From positions 7,036,484-7,100,483 of the forward strand of contig NC_133497.1 in assembly GCF_025370935.1 (NCBI RefSeq): a DNA stretch of 64,000 nucleotides, written 5' to 3'. Below the pieces are notes generated by a model, which ran no database searches, had not been told where the DNA came from, and was given only the letters and a program-made list of their open reading frames with translations. The stretch is from Choristoneura fumiferana. Its lineage: Eukaryota > Arthropoda > Insecta > Lepidoptera > Tortricidae. How positions within the stretch are numbered: position 1 is the first letter of the stretch; every line of letters starts with the position of its first letter. The position numbers were made by a program, and so were the translations under genes. Below, piece by piece: positions 1-12,699 of the stretch.

Positions 1-312
1 TCTGTGTAAGCTTATGATAAATTGTAGATATTTTATTTCAATAAAGTTATGTGAGTTAATTTATGACTATTATTAATTAATTTCCTGTGTAAGTATATCA
101 ATATATAGTTATACCTTGACAAGTTCGTACGTGACACTCTGTGGAACTCTGTCGCAGGGAGCCTCTGTTGCCCTTATCAGGTGTGGCAAATGTTGACAGC
201 GACAGGGTTGTATCAACCACGATAATGGATGAAAAAAGGAAGTAGAATTTTGCATTACGTTACATGGTTTCTACTCATTAAAATTTGTGGAGCATCTTAG
301 TCAATGTGATAA

Positions 313-587
313 ATAAAAAGGAGCAGCCACACCGCTGCTCAAAGTACGCTGACGGTCGGGAATCGCAGTGACATCCTGTAAACGTCACAACTTTGCTTTG
401 GGTGGAGAGCATGCGGTAAAGTCGTGACGTTTATGGCACGTCACTCGATTCCGCACAGTCAGCGTGCTTTGAGCAGCGATCTGGAGGGCATACGATAAAA
501 TTGTGACGCTTGCGGCACGTCACTGCGGCTCCGTGATTCCGTACAGTCTCCGTATTTTGAGCAGCGGTGTGGTCGCTCCTTTATATG
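313..587. mobile_element. Foldback element with duplicated right arm
   Basis: The left end (AAAGGAGCAGCCACACCGC, then TGCTCAAAGTACG) is matched in reverse by the right end (CGTATTTTGAGCAGCGGTG then GGTCGCTCCTTT). The arm core that runs from TGTGACG to GAGCAGCG occurs twice in direct order (about 412-478 and 490-566). No coding capacity. Confidence 0.7.
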
Positions 588-1838
588 TAGGTACGTTACA
601 AAAAAAACATCAAACTACTATTATGCCTGTTAAAGATCACTTCAGTAATAACCGTTTATTTTAAAGTAAAGTAAAAATGTTATGTTACTTATTAATGAAC
701 TATTGGAAACTTGAATTTGTTGGTGGAATGCGGAAATCACACATTTCTATTAACTTGAATTTACAAAACCAAACGGAGAGGTTCGATACCTAGTTTTAAT
801 CCTACTGGCACGTAAATGACAAAAAACTAAGTTGATGGTCGCCATAAAACAAATTAAAAATAAACGTCTTAACTTTTTTGTGACGATTATATGCATAATT
901 TTTCAGCCAGTCGTTTATTTTGAGTTGATTTAAAACCTTTATCACAGAATAAAGTTTTCATTTTCTCCTAACATTGTTTACGAATTTTATTTTTTTGGTA
1001 GAAATCGTAGAAAATTGCAATCGTTTATTTTTAAATAGTGGAATATTGTCACAAAATATTGAGTTGTTTATTAATTGCTACTGTTTTGCTAGATACGGTA
1101 ATCTGGGGGCACGGTAGTGCCCCGCCAAGTCGAGCAAAACAAAAACAAAGGCACGGCCGTACCATACTTTTCTCGAAGCCATTCAGGCTATTTGCAACAT
1201 ACAATATGTTGAAACATAACATTAACATCTTGAACCCAAGTAAGGTTATACCTAAACCATTATGTTAGGTATTTAATGCATTTTAAATAAAATAATATCG
1301 AGTCGATTACGTACGTACGACCGGCACGCATCTGCAGGTAAAATTTACGTAGCCTTAGCTATTAATAGAAGTAAATCGTGATATCTTGTTGATGTAAGTA
1401 AATAGGTACATATACTTGAGGTGTAGAGACAGTAATCTCGGAATGTACTTTATCATGAGACTTGAGATTTACTCAAATAGCTAAGTTAATGAAAAAGATT
1501 TAAGTAGGTATATGCCTATGTTGCCAGGGGTTAAGACAGCGTTATTCATTTGTCACGAAGTCTTTAATATTACCTTTTACATCATTAGTTTTGAATCTGC
1601 TGGTAACTAATTATTACCTAATTAAATTACCCCCAAAAAGGGGTAAGGTAGAGACAGTGGGTAGAGTCAGAATCAAAAGTACCTGCACACGTACTTTGTC
1701 GTTTCACAGCCACGTAGGTAGGTACAAACAAAATTAAGAAATGTATTAACTAACCCACATTTGGGCAGTCGGCTAAAAAAAGTGATCCGCTACTTTTGAT
1801 GCTGACTGTAGAAACCGACGGAAAAGTCGCACTTGTCG

Positions 1839-2210
1839 CACCTACATATAAGGGATGACAGCAAAATACACAGGCTAAATTCCAAAAAAAGGAAAAGTGC
1901 ATCAAAGATCTTTAATAAACTTCCGAAGAATATATTGATGATCGAAGATATTCACGATTTTAAAAAACAACTATTTAACTTTTTGGCGGGTAAGGCCTAC
2001 TATTCAATGCAGGAGTATATGCGTGATAGTTCTGCAACTTTTTAGACTATTTGGTTTACTGCATTACTGAATGTGCCTACCTACAAGACATTTATATTTG
2101 TATGCCCTTGGGCGCAGCATAGTGATACAAGTCTATGATCAGTGTACCAACTATTTTAACCTATGTTTGACAAATAAATTATTTGTATTTGTATTTGTAC
2201 TTTTTTTCCT
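1839..2210 (+). mobile_element. LINE fragment: C-terminus of reverse transcriptase ORF plus 3' UTR
   Basis: The open frame at 1839-2045 encodes IHRLNSKKRKSASKIF, FNKLPKNI, then FKKQLFNFL and AYYSMQEYM. This is the C-terminal tail pattern of insect non-LTR polyproteins (IYNKLP... KFK..L...AYYS..EF). The AT-rich 3' UTR follows and ends in AATAAATTATTTGTATTTG. Heavily 5' truncated. Confidence 0.65.
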
Positions 2211-2772
2211 ATCTAAATACGATTCCTTGCCTACATAATGGGTATTGCCTATCACGTTCACGTGATTTGTTTTTTCTGCCAGACTGTAAAATAAAAAGGT
2301 ATTTAGATAATCTCTAAGATAAGCTAAGACGCAGAAAATTATTGTTACACGGATATTAAATATCTCCACCTATTCGTTGTCAACAACCACAAGACAACCA
2401 CAGACATTATGTTATCTAAATATCTTACAGTTCTTATAGTTTGACAGAATCGTTAGCATAGACGCGTTAAACGCATAACATTTAAGTGGAGCAGTTCCGA
2501 CAATCGAATCTGGAACTAAAAGTACTATCATCAGCAAACCCGTTGTTATCAAGCGGGCAGTTTGGTGGCTACCTGGAGTCTTGAACAGATTTTGTGTACA
2601 TATATATCACGAGAGCCATGCCGTCGAGAGTAGCTGCCCTTCCTGTGCAGTAGATTTTTTGTAGCATAAATATCCTAGGTGCTTCCTTGATTATGTAATA
2701 CCTATAAGAATTGATGTGTCCAATCTAATTGACGGACTAAATAGTATATTACTATTATTTTTTACCCAGCGG

Positions 2773-2896
2773 GGCTACTAAGAAATTCGAAAATTGAAAT
2801 TCGTGTCGTTCCGTCCTTCTGACGCTTATACTATTTAATAAGAGAGTGAGAGGTAGGTACAATACGAACTTCGATTTTCGAATTTCGGAGTAGGCC
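2773..2896. mobile_element. Family A hairpin MITE, copy 1
   Basis: Ends GGCTACTAAGAAATTCG and CGAATTTCGGAGTAGGCC are inverted repeats around the central signature CTCTC, TTAAT and AGTAT. Family consensus from this window: GGCTACTACGAAACTCGAA ... reverse. Confidence 0.75.
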
Positions 2897-4320
2897 TTCA
2901 GAAAACTAGCGACCCAACTGACATAGTGTATACTGGTGCAGCTTAAAACTCCAGCCGAAGCCATCATCCAAGGCCATCAGTTATCACTGCACTTGGTAGT
3001 GTCAAGTCCACTCCCAAAATAGTCACGTGTATTTAAAGTTATATAAGACTAGTCGGATTCTGTCCCGCCTGGCGTCGGGCCAATTTCACTCTACGCACAA
3101 ACCTATTTAACTGGTGCAAGGTCGAACACCCTGTAGGTCAAATGATATTTTAAAATAAATAACTTATGTAATAGTTTTTCTTCTTTGGAGTGACGCGCCG
3201 AGGCCGGAGTCGAATTTGACTGTTTCATAATACTGTCTTATTACCGGACGTAACGGACGTTAAGACAATTCATTAGTGGACACGTTGTATTCGTTATTTT
3301 ACATAAAGTGGCCATTACTGGCTACAAGCTGGAAAAAAAAACAAATTTTTAGTTAAGAGAGATAGCTAGACAGTTCCTTATAATACCAGTACACCATGTT
3401 TTTTTTGTTTTCCTTTAACTGTAAGGTAGTACCTAACATAAATAAATGGTAAATGAACATTCAATAGGCTAAATGAAAATACCTAATTTATCTAAGAAAC
3501 TAGTAGCCAGTAGCCTGTTTAAAAGATAGTTAAAAATTAATTTGGCTTAATTTTATTTTTACCTACTTGATGTTTTTTTTAATGTGGATTGTGTTGTTAC
3601 GTCACGCCACTATGCAGTAGTAAGTACCTAGTATAAGTACCTACCTACTTAGTAGGAGACTCTGCCCATTGTCGCCACCGTTTCCAAAATGTTAGCATGC
3701 CCTCGCTCGGTTATTTTAATGTATCCTATAGTGTCGAGACCACCAATATTATGTCGACAAAATATTTGTGACTACCAACAGGAAGCGATCGTCGTCGTCA
3801 GTTGAGGCACAGAATAAGTAATGTACAAGTTGGTTGAGGTTCAAATCAGTAGTGAGCGCTATGATGACTCTCACATCAGTTCCCATAGGCGTATATAGAG
3901 GGGGCCAAGGGCCAGGTGGGCCCACCCCAGGATGTTGGGTTACCGATTCAAAATTGTATAATGCTGATATCTCCACACAAAAATCCAGGCCAGGACCCCC
4001 TTAAAAAATAATCCAGATACGTCAGTTCCCTTACGCCTTTTAAGAAACCCACAGGAAGCGATGCGCTCGTCCTAGTCTAATATCGGGCACGACACGGAAT
4101 TCGGATTAAGAAAGAAACACATCTGTTTGATCATGAACAAGCGTGATTGACTGTTAACAATGAGACTATGTTGTGACCTAAGTATTGACTAACATTCGGA
4201 ATCACAATCGTTTTCACCACCTCTTTCTGTCACACGGTATAAGACGAGGGTAGAAAGAGATAGTGAATGCGATCGCGAACTTCAGCGTGTTGGACAATAC
4301 GGGGATACGGCCTCTGAGGA

Positions 4321-4434
4321 CTACTACGAAATTCGAAAATCAAAGTTGGTATCCTCCCTCTCACTCTCCTATTAAATAATATAAGCATAAGCGGAACGGC
4401 GAGATACGCAGCTCGAATTTTGCACTTCGTAGTA
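4321..4434. mobile_element. Family A hairpin MITE, copy 2
   Basis: Starts CTACTACGAAATTCGAAA and ends TTTTGCACTTCGTAGTA, with CTCTCACTCTCCTATTAAAT in the centre. Same family as 2773-2896. Confidence 0.75.
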
Positions 4435-4794
4435 AACGCAAAATTCAAAAGAAAATTTTATTTTGGTGGCCCGGTATTGGGTCGCGACTTCGACTTACCG
4501 TTTGGGAAACACTGGTGCAGGCAAACGTGCCGCATTGCTATACTTTATCTAATTGATAAATTTACGCTAAACATACCTACTTACTCATAGGTACCTGTTG
4601 TAAGCGGAGGTGCGAATGAATTTAATTAATAGACGCCTATGTTTAGGGTTACGTACCCCAAAAGGAAAAGCGAAAATAGGTTATTTGTCCTACAAAATTC
4701 TAACAATTCATCAGATTATCAGAAAATATAGGACATGTCGTATGTTTTCTTTTCTCAATAAAACAAAAAATTATGAATAAGTTACAGCCGGTTA

Positions 4795-4873
4795 AAGTTC
4801 CGAGTGGCGTCACGCCGTGCAACTCTTTTTAGCACGATGTGACGTCACGAGCCACCACTCCCGAACTTTGACG
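4795..4873. repeat. GC-rich palindrome
   Basis: TTAAAGTTCCGAGTGGCG pairs with reversed CCACTCCCGAACTTTGACG around GTGACGTCACG. A related segment is at about 38157-38222 (ATGCCACGCCGTGCTAAAA). Confidence 0.5.
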
Positions 4874-7800
4874 CACGACTTGACGGCAGTAATATAACTG
4901 GATCTCTGGTATGTAGGTATATACAACACATTGTCTAGGTAGTACTTTTTACCCGACTGCAAGGAGAGGTGTTGTTATTCTGACATTCCTTCGGGCTTGG
5001 AATTTACCATGTAGAGTCCCGAAATTTTATTAATCAATCTAGCTCAGAGGTTTTCAACCGGCGCTGCGATCGCCGCGAAGTGTATGCGATTCGTACAAAA
5101 GGTGTAAACGGGACCCTATTAATAAGCCTCCGCTGTTCGTTATGTTATATACATAATTATTATTATGGGTATACTGTAAGGAACCCTTTAGGTACTCTAC
5201 GCGCCAGTCCAACTCGCACTTTGCTATTTTTTACTGGTGTGCCGTGAAATTTTGATAAACGCCTGCTCTAGTAGCTAGTCATGGATTTTTTCATGAGTGT
5301 ATGCATGAGATACATGTAAATTAAGATAACGATATTCATGAGTTTTTCATTATGAAATTTAAAAAAATCCTGGAAAATAACAAAAATTAGACGGTTCAGC
5401 TCACCATCGTAAGATAAGTCAGGAACAAAGGAGTCAGGAGGAGGGTAATTTGAGTGCTGGGGCGAACGCACTCGCCTTTGAAAAATATCTTCCGAAAAGA
5501 TCGAACTAGTCGCGCCATTATGACTTATACGTATTATACTGAGTTACTTAACAGTTTAATTTTTGAATTTTCCAAATATATCTCAACAGACCCAAGTAAA
5601 ATCTCAGAAATTTCCGAATCAAACAGTGCTAGCGTGTACATAGAGTGCGTCTCTAGTCGCATAATTTTCGCAAGTCATAATAATGTTTGTCATAATATTT
5701 TTCCCGTCGAAACCATATTTTTGGTAATTTTATTGGCCATTGCCTAACCATTTGTTTTATAATACGAGTACATATAACAATTTTGACCAATTAAGGGATT
5801 CGGAGAAAAAACATTATGACTTTCAATAATTAGGCATGCGAGCCGATGCAGACCCCGTCTCGCATAATTATAGAAAGTCATATCATAATGTAATGTTTGT
5901 CATAAAATATGTGTTGTTGTATGTAGAGTAGAACCCTCGATGTATGAATATGACTTACACTTCGCGTTCTTTATCGCGAACATGTTATCTACACTATCTA
6001 CAGACATGACGACGTGTTAACACAATGGTCGTCAAGGTCTCAACATGTGAACATTCATTTAATTTATATTTAATTCCCCTCTCACCTTCAATAGTAACTT
6101 ATTTATTCCAAATCTTAATTCATACGCACAGACAAGTGTAGTCCCATCTCAGAGCCAGATTTGGCTAGCTTCATCATCATACCCAAAGACGGTCACCGCT
6201 GAACAGGCCCTATTCTTAGAACACACACTAAACGACAACTCGCCACTTGCATCCACCGGTTGCCTCAGACTTCGGTTTACTCTCATTCACATAGGATTGA
6301 CGAATATTATTAGAAACGTTTAATTTTCATTAGTCTGAGAGGGTTACACGGTAATTCTGTCGTCATTCTGACCGGAATGATGGACTGAACCGACGTGACC
6401 GAAGTCTCATGATGTCGTCAGTCCACTAAGTGGGAGGCCTGCTAACGCTTCGTCTTCCGGTTCGTGGTCACTACTCGAGGACTTTTCTCCCTCAACGGTT
6501 ATCTGTTCTTCAAGCGATGCGGCCCTGCCATTGCCACTTCAACTTACATTATTTTTCCAGCTATGTCCGTGACCATATACTTACCTAATAGTTCTTCGAC
6601 GAATTTCCGTATTCCGGATTCAATCGCAAAAGAAACTAGCTAGCTTATAAATTGGAAACCTGTTCCCGATTCCAAACCTAGCTACCGTTGCCTGCGATTC
6701 TGCCGGTTCTGGTTAATCTTGGTGACCTGAAGGGTGTTTTTTTTAAAATCAGATTTGTGAAAATTGCTAGTTTTGATCTAATTGCTATGACATTCTCGTA
6801 ACCGCTTGATTTACGCACTTTTAGCCACTCTAAGAATAGCATTTACGCCGTCAACGGAGTTGTTGCGTAAAACATTCCATGTGCTCAAGTTCAGGCTTAT
6901 CGCTATGATAACGCTGTGACCTACAACTCGCTGTGGAATCACACGCGTGTCTGGAATCTTCATGCGGTTTAATTACCCGATAATTAAGTGCTGGATATTT
7001 TAAAAAGGATTTTGTCTTACTCTTAGGGAATTGGAGAAATAGGCTACCTGGTAGTGAGGAGAGAGACTGTAATAAAGGGTCTCTCTCCAGGCAGGTGTAC
7101 TCAGACGGATATTACTTATACAATTTCCGACGCTCGGATTTCGTTTCCCAGACATAACATCTGCCTGGTGAGAGATCTCTCTATTGGAGCCTCTCCCCTC
7201 AGTAATTTCTATCAAAGAACTAAGCCATCTGTCGAAGTTACCGGAAATCAAGAAATACACGTAGGTATATAAATTAAAATTAAACCATCAGGCGATCCGT
7301 TTGCTCGTTTGCCCCCCCCCCCCCCTATGCCATAAAAAAAACATGAAATGTAATAAAATGATCCTAAACTTAAAATACTTACTTTAAATAAAACCCTTAC
7401 TTAGGTCCCGAAGATGCTGGCAGCGTTTCCTCTGAATAGCCAAGCTAATTCTTTGTCCGAGGAAGCTGCCAGCTCTTCGGTCCCCTGTGGCGTCTACAAA
7501 CCTTTTCGAAATTATTTAAAAAGGTATATTATGTACCTAAAGAATGCGATGTGGGCGGCCCAGGTATACATATAAACATGAACCGTACAGGTAAGTAACT
7601 ATGGACGTATAATATAACGTAGTTAACTCTGTTGGTACCTATCAAATGACGACGGACAGACTTCAGTTTAGTATTACCAGCGTTTGCAAGTACTTCATTA
7701 CGTAACCCTGTTCAATTTACTTACTTAGCTTCGTGAAGTCAGGTTTTGAGGCATTCATTCACTTTAATAATGGATTGATTGCACAACATATGCTGCATTT

Positions 7801-8034
7801 CTAACTTTAGATCGGGCACGTAAAAAACGGATCGAAAAAAATTACAATGGATTGTATTGGATAGGATAATTGGATTAGATATTACAATGGATTGCACGCA
7901 TATGTTGCATTTCTAACTTTAGACCGGGCAAAGTAAAAAGGGATCGAAAAAAATTACATAACATGCGCCTGAAGATTCATTTTCATTTAGGTCACGGATG
8001 AGCAAAGTTAAGGTAGGTAATTCATGAATTGAAA

Positions 8035-9224
8035 GAAAGAACAAAAAGTTTAATCGACAAATCTTGTATTCTAACAAACATCAGGTACTTATAATTAATG
8101 TTTAATTAAGGTCTACTTAAAGCTAGCCGAAAGGGCTGGCAGCTCAGCAATGCTGAGGTACGGAACCACAGCGCTGATTTTCAGCTGCAGCCAAATAGGG
8201 AAAAAAAAAATTAAATATGTTATACATATATGTTGTACATTATGGCAGTCTGACGGAGATTCTGCAAAGGGATAAGTTAGCCTTTGACATGTGCGTATCT
8301 CATTATTTGACAATGGAATTATTTCTACTTCTTATATAGGTATTTCACTTATTTCAAATGTTTACATGATACATGGGATACTATATAATATACAATATCG
8401 CCAATTAACTGACGCTTTAGCATATGATCCTTTAATTTTAGCTTAAAACTAGCAAAAGAGAGCGCAGTAGAGCGCAGTGGGGCGGGAGATTGTTCCAGAT
8501 TTTGGATGCGACGTATTTAAAACTTCCACGGATGCATTTGTGTGTGAGTATTGGACGGCAAGACGACATAAACGAGTACAGGGAGACCAGGTGATTTTTT
8601 CTAAAAGGTAGGGAGGTTTGCGGTGCTTAATAATACGAAAAGCAGAGTACTGAGATGAATATAACGTCGTGAGGACATATTTAAAATCTTAGCACGATTT
8701 ATATATGGTGATACATGTGCTCTAGAAGGAATGTTGAAACAAAACCTTGCACATGCATTTTGTACTCTTTGTATTAAAGCTTTAGTTTTAGAAAGAAGAC
8801 GTGAACCATAAACAGTATCAGCATAATTAAATTTAGACAAGACAAGAGATTCGACTAATTTGATGCGCAATCAGTAGTAAGATAGTCCCGCACTCTGTAC
8901 AGCACCTTCAAACGATAGAAACAATTTCGGGTGACCTCCATAATGTGAGATTCGAAACGCATTTTAGAATCCATTTTCAGACCTAAATTGCGCACTTGGT
9001 CAGTCTTTTCTATTACCTCACCATTAATGGTGATTTGAGGATTTTTAGAGTTGATTTTATTGACTTGGTGCTTTGAACCCATGACAATGTACTTTGACTT
9101 GATAGGATTTAACGTAAGTGAGTTACGCACGGACCATTCACTTATTCTTGACAGGTCTTGATTTATTTGATCTACAGCTGATTTTACATCGTTCGGTTTG
9201 AAAGATAAGTACAGTTGCATGAAT
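8035..9224 (-). mobile_element. 5'-truncated non-LTR retrotransposon (LINE) with 17-bp target duplication
   Basis: Two minus-strand open frames (8855-9220 and 8601-8870, different frames) encode the later part of a reverse transcriptase: QLYLSFKPNDV, then LSRISEWSVRNSLTLNP, KSKYIVMGSKHQ and VRNLGLKMDSKMRFESHI, then VESLVLSKFNYADTVYG and RVQNACARFCFNI. Sequence begins just past where the YADD active-site box should be. The target duplication TAATTCATGAATTGAA flanks it at 8018-8034 and 9225-9241, and the right-hand block has the uninserted site at about 12118. The RT tail style suggests the CR1/jockey group; the clade is not certain. Confidence 0.85.
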
Positions 9225-9680
9225 TAATTCATGAATTGAAAAAAAACACAACCTACTTTAAAGTATAGTGTAATCATTTCTATTCTGAACAAACTAGGTA
9301 CTTTCACATCTTCAGTTAAAGTTAAATTTCCAGGTCATCGAGGCGTCTGCAAAGAGGCGAAAATAAGCAGGTTCACGTAGGTATAATCCGAACGGGGGCT
9401 GACAGATCGATGGCGCCAAGGCCGACCAGTGACCTATAATCTAGATTGCGTACCGGCACCGCATCAGTTGCTTGGGAAAATTTGTCAAAACATAAAATAG
9501 GCTAATGTCCTGATTATTTCAGATTACATGACAGTACGTCATGTGAATGTAGTGTAACCGAAAACTTACACTAAGGGCACTGTGCGCCTGCGGGTAGTTA
9601 TGCCGAAGATCCCTTGTCGTTCTGTGCCGATATTGAGGGCCGGGCCTGATCAACACGTGCTATTCATCTTGGTCCCGGGG

Positions 9681-9793
9681 GGCTACTACGAAAATCAAAG
9701 TATATATCGTACCGCCTCTCTCACTCTCGTGTTAAATAATAAAAGCATCAGCGGGAAGGCAAGACACGAAGTTCGAAATTTGTACTTCGCAGT
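9681..9793. mobile_element. Family A hairpin MITE, copy 3
   Basis: GGCTACTACGAAAATCAAAG to TTTGTACTTCGCAGT, with CTCTCACTCTCGTGTTAAAT in the middle. It lies in the duplicated block, and its allelic counterpart is 12573-12685. Confidence 0.75.
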
Positions 9794-9806
9794 TTTAAGG
9801 CAGAGG

Positions 9807-9906
9807 NNNNNNNNNNNNNNNNNNNNNNNNNNNNNNNNNNNNNNNNNNNNNNNNNNNNNNNNNNNNNNNNNNNNNNNNNNNNNNNNNNNNNNNNNNNNNN
9901 NNNNNN
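9807..9906. other. Assembly gap of exactly 100 N
   Basis: 100 unknown bases. A round 100 is the usual placeholder for a gap of unknown size between joined contigs. Both sides carry the same block, see the first finding. Confidence 0.98.
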
Positions 9907-12699
9907 ATTGCCTAACCATTTGTTTTATAATACGAGTACATTATAACAATTTTGACCAATTAAGGATTCGGAGAAAAAACATTATGACTTTCAATAATTA
10001 GGCATGCGAGCCGATGCAGACCCCGTCTCGCATAATTATAGAAAGTCATATCATAATGTAATGTTTGTCATAAATATGTGTTGTTGTATGTAGAGTAGAA
10101 CCCTCGATGTATGAATATGACTTACACTTCGCGTTCTTTATCGCGAACATGTTATCTACACTATCTACAGACATGACGACGTGTTAACACAATGGTCGTC
10201 AAGGTCTCAACATGTGAACATTCATTTAATTTATATTTAATTCCCCTCTCACCTTCAATAGTAACTTATTTATTCCAAATCTTAATTCATACGCCAGACA
10301 AGTGTAGTCCCATCTCAGAGCCAGATTTGGCTAGCTTCATCATCATACCCGAAGACGGTCACTGCTGAACAGGCCCTATTCTTAGAACACACACTAAACG
10401 ACAACTCGCCACTTGCATCCACCGGTTGCCTCAGACCTCGGTTTACTCTCATTCACATAGGATTGACGAATATTATTAGAAACGTTTTATTTTCATTAGT
10501 CTGAGAGGGTTACACGGGAATTCTGTCGTCATTCTGACCAACGTGACCGAAGTCTCATGATGTCGTCAGTCCACTAAGTGGGAGGCCTGCTAACGCTTCG
10601 TCTTCCGGTTCGTGGTCACTACTGGAGGACTTTTCTCCCTCAACGGTTATCTGTTCTTCAAGCGATGCGGCCCTGCCATTGCCACTTCAACTTGCATTAT
10701 TTTTCCAGCTATGTCCGTGACTATATACTTAGGTACCTAATAGTTCTTCGACGAATTTCCGTATTCCGCTTAGCTTATAAATTGGAAACATGTTCCCGAT
10801 TCCAAACATAGCTACCGTTGCCTGCGATTCTGCCGGTTCTGGTTAATCTTGGTGACCTGAAGGGTGGTTTTTTGAAATCAGATTTGTGAAAATTGCTAGT
10901 TTTGATCTAATTGCTATGACATTCTCGTAACCGCTTGACTTACGCACTTTTAGCCACTCTAAGAATAGCATTTACGCCGTCAACGGAGTCGTTGCGTAAA
11001 ACATTCCATGTGCTCAAGTTCAGGCTTATCGCTATGATAACGCTGTGACCTACAACTCGCTGTGGAATCACACGCGTGTCTGGAATCTTCATGCGGTTTA
11101 ATTACCCGATAATTAAGTGCTGGATATTTTAAAAAGGATTTTGTCTTACTCTTAGGGAAATGGAGAAATAGGCTACCTGGTAGTGAGGAGAGAGACTGTA
11201 ATAAAGGGTCTCTCTCCAGGCAGTAGGTACTCAGACGGATATTACTTATACAATTTCCGACGCTCGGATTTCGTTTCCCAGACATAACATCTGCCTGGTG
11301 AGAGATCTCTCTATTGGAGCCTCTCCCCTCAGTAATTTCTATCAAAGAACTAAGCCATCTGTCGAAGTTACCGGAAATCAAGAAATACACGTAGGAATAT
11401 AAATTAAAATTAAACCATCAGGCGATCCGTTTGCTAGTTTCCCCCCCCCCCCCCTATGCCATAAAAAAACATGAAATTAAATAAAATAATCCTAAACTTA
11501 AAATACTTACTTAAAATAAAACCCCCTTAGGCAAGGTCCCGAAGATGCTGGCAGCGTTTCCTCTGAATAGCCAAGCTAATTCTTTGTCCGAGGATGCTGC
11601 CAGCTCTTCGGTCCCCTGTGACGTCTACAAACCTTTTCGAAATTAATTAAAAAGGTATATTAACTATGTACCTAAAGAATGCGATGTGGGCGGCCCAGGT
11701 ATACATATAAACATGAACCGTACAGGTAAGTAACTATGGACGTATAATATAACGTAGTTAACTCTGTTGGTATCAAATGACGACGGACAGACTTCAGTTT
11801 AGTATTACCAGCGTTTGCAAGTACCTACTTCATTACGTAACCCTGTTCAGTTTAGCTTCGTGAAGTCAGGTTTTGAGGCATTCATTCACTTTAATAATGG
11901 ATTGATTGCACAACATATGCTGCATTTCTAACTTTAGATCGGGCACGTAAAAAACGGATCGAAAAAAATTACAATGGATTGTATTGGATAGGATAATTGG
12001 ATTAGATATTACAATGGATTGCACGCATATGTTGCATTTCTGACTTTAGACCGGGCAAAGTAAAAAAAGATTAATTTTCATTTAGGTAGGTCACGGATGA
12101 GCAAAGTTAATGTAGGTAATTCATGAAGTGAAAAAAAACACAACCTGCTTTAAAGTATAGTGTAATCATTTATATTCTGAACAAACTAGGTACTTTCACA
12201 TTTTCAGTTAAAGTTAAATTTCCAGGTCATCGAGGCGTCTGCAAAGAGGCCAAAATAAGCGGGTGCACCTAGGTATAATCCGAATGGGGGCTGACAGATC
12301 GATGGCGCCAAGGCCGACCAGTGACCTATAATCTAGATTGCGTACCGGCACCGCATCAGTTGCTTAGGAAAATTTGTCAAAACATAAAATAGGCTAATGT
12401 CCTGATTAATTCTAATTACATGACAGAACGTCATGTGAATGTAGTGTAACCGAAAACTTACACTAAGGGCACTGTGCGCCTGCGGGTAGTTATGCCGAAG
12501 ATCCCTTGTCATTCTGTGCCGATATTGAGGGCCGGGCCTGATCAACACGTGCTATTCATCTTGGTCCCGGGGGGCTACTACGAAAATCGAAGTATATATC
12601 GTACCGCCTCTCTCACTCTCGTGTTAAATAATAAAAGCATCAGCGGGAAGGCAAGACACGAAGTTCGAAATTTGTACTTCGCAGTAATAGGGCAGAGGG
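9907..12699. repeat. Right copy of the duplicated block starting at the scaffold gap
   Basis: Matches 5739-9806 base for base over most of its length, without the LINE and without a short stretch before it (about 7940-7975 of the left copy). Also lacks an 18-bp piece present near 6380. It holds the same hairpin (about 11536-11615), poly-C run (11441-11454) and terminal family A MITE. Non-coding. Confidence 0.9.
12573..12685. mobile_element. Family A hairpin MITE, copy 4
   Basis: Allelic-looking counterpart of 9681-9793, with GGCTACTACGAAAATCGAAG at the left end. Confidence 0.75.

Larger units (their letters stand above)
1..5738. other. Gene-poor, repeat-rich left flank
   Basis: Apart from the elements listed separately (foldback 313-587, LINE remnant 1839-2210, hairpins at 2773 and 4321, GC palindrome 4795-4873), I see only AT-rich non-coding DNA here. 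The open frames in it are short and have no coding character. Confidence 0.5.
5739..9806. repeat. Left copy of a duplicated block ending at the scaffold gap
   Basis: From ATTGCCTAACCATTTGTT to GGCAGAGG this block is almost the same as 9907-12699, in the same order and orientation. It differs by scattered substitutions, small indels and one 1.2-kb LINE insertion (8035-9224). It contains degenerate LINE C-terminal sequence on the minus strand (about 6380-6560, with a KLKWQWAGH-like remnant), a hairpin (about 7402-7482), a poly-C run (7313-7325) and a family A MITE at its right end. No host gene. Confidence 0.9.

Noticed and set aside
7000..7260. Pairs of open frames repeated at 7000-7260 and 10980-11390
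   Set aside because: They repeat only because the whole block is duplicated; the frames have no coding features and differ by frame-changing indels.
9582..10001. Open frames running through the N gap
   Set aside because: They exist only because N codons are not read as stops; the flanks are repeat DNA.
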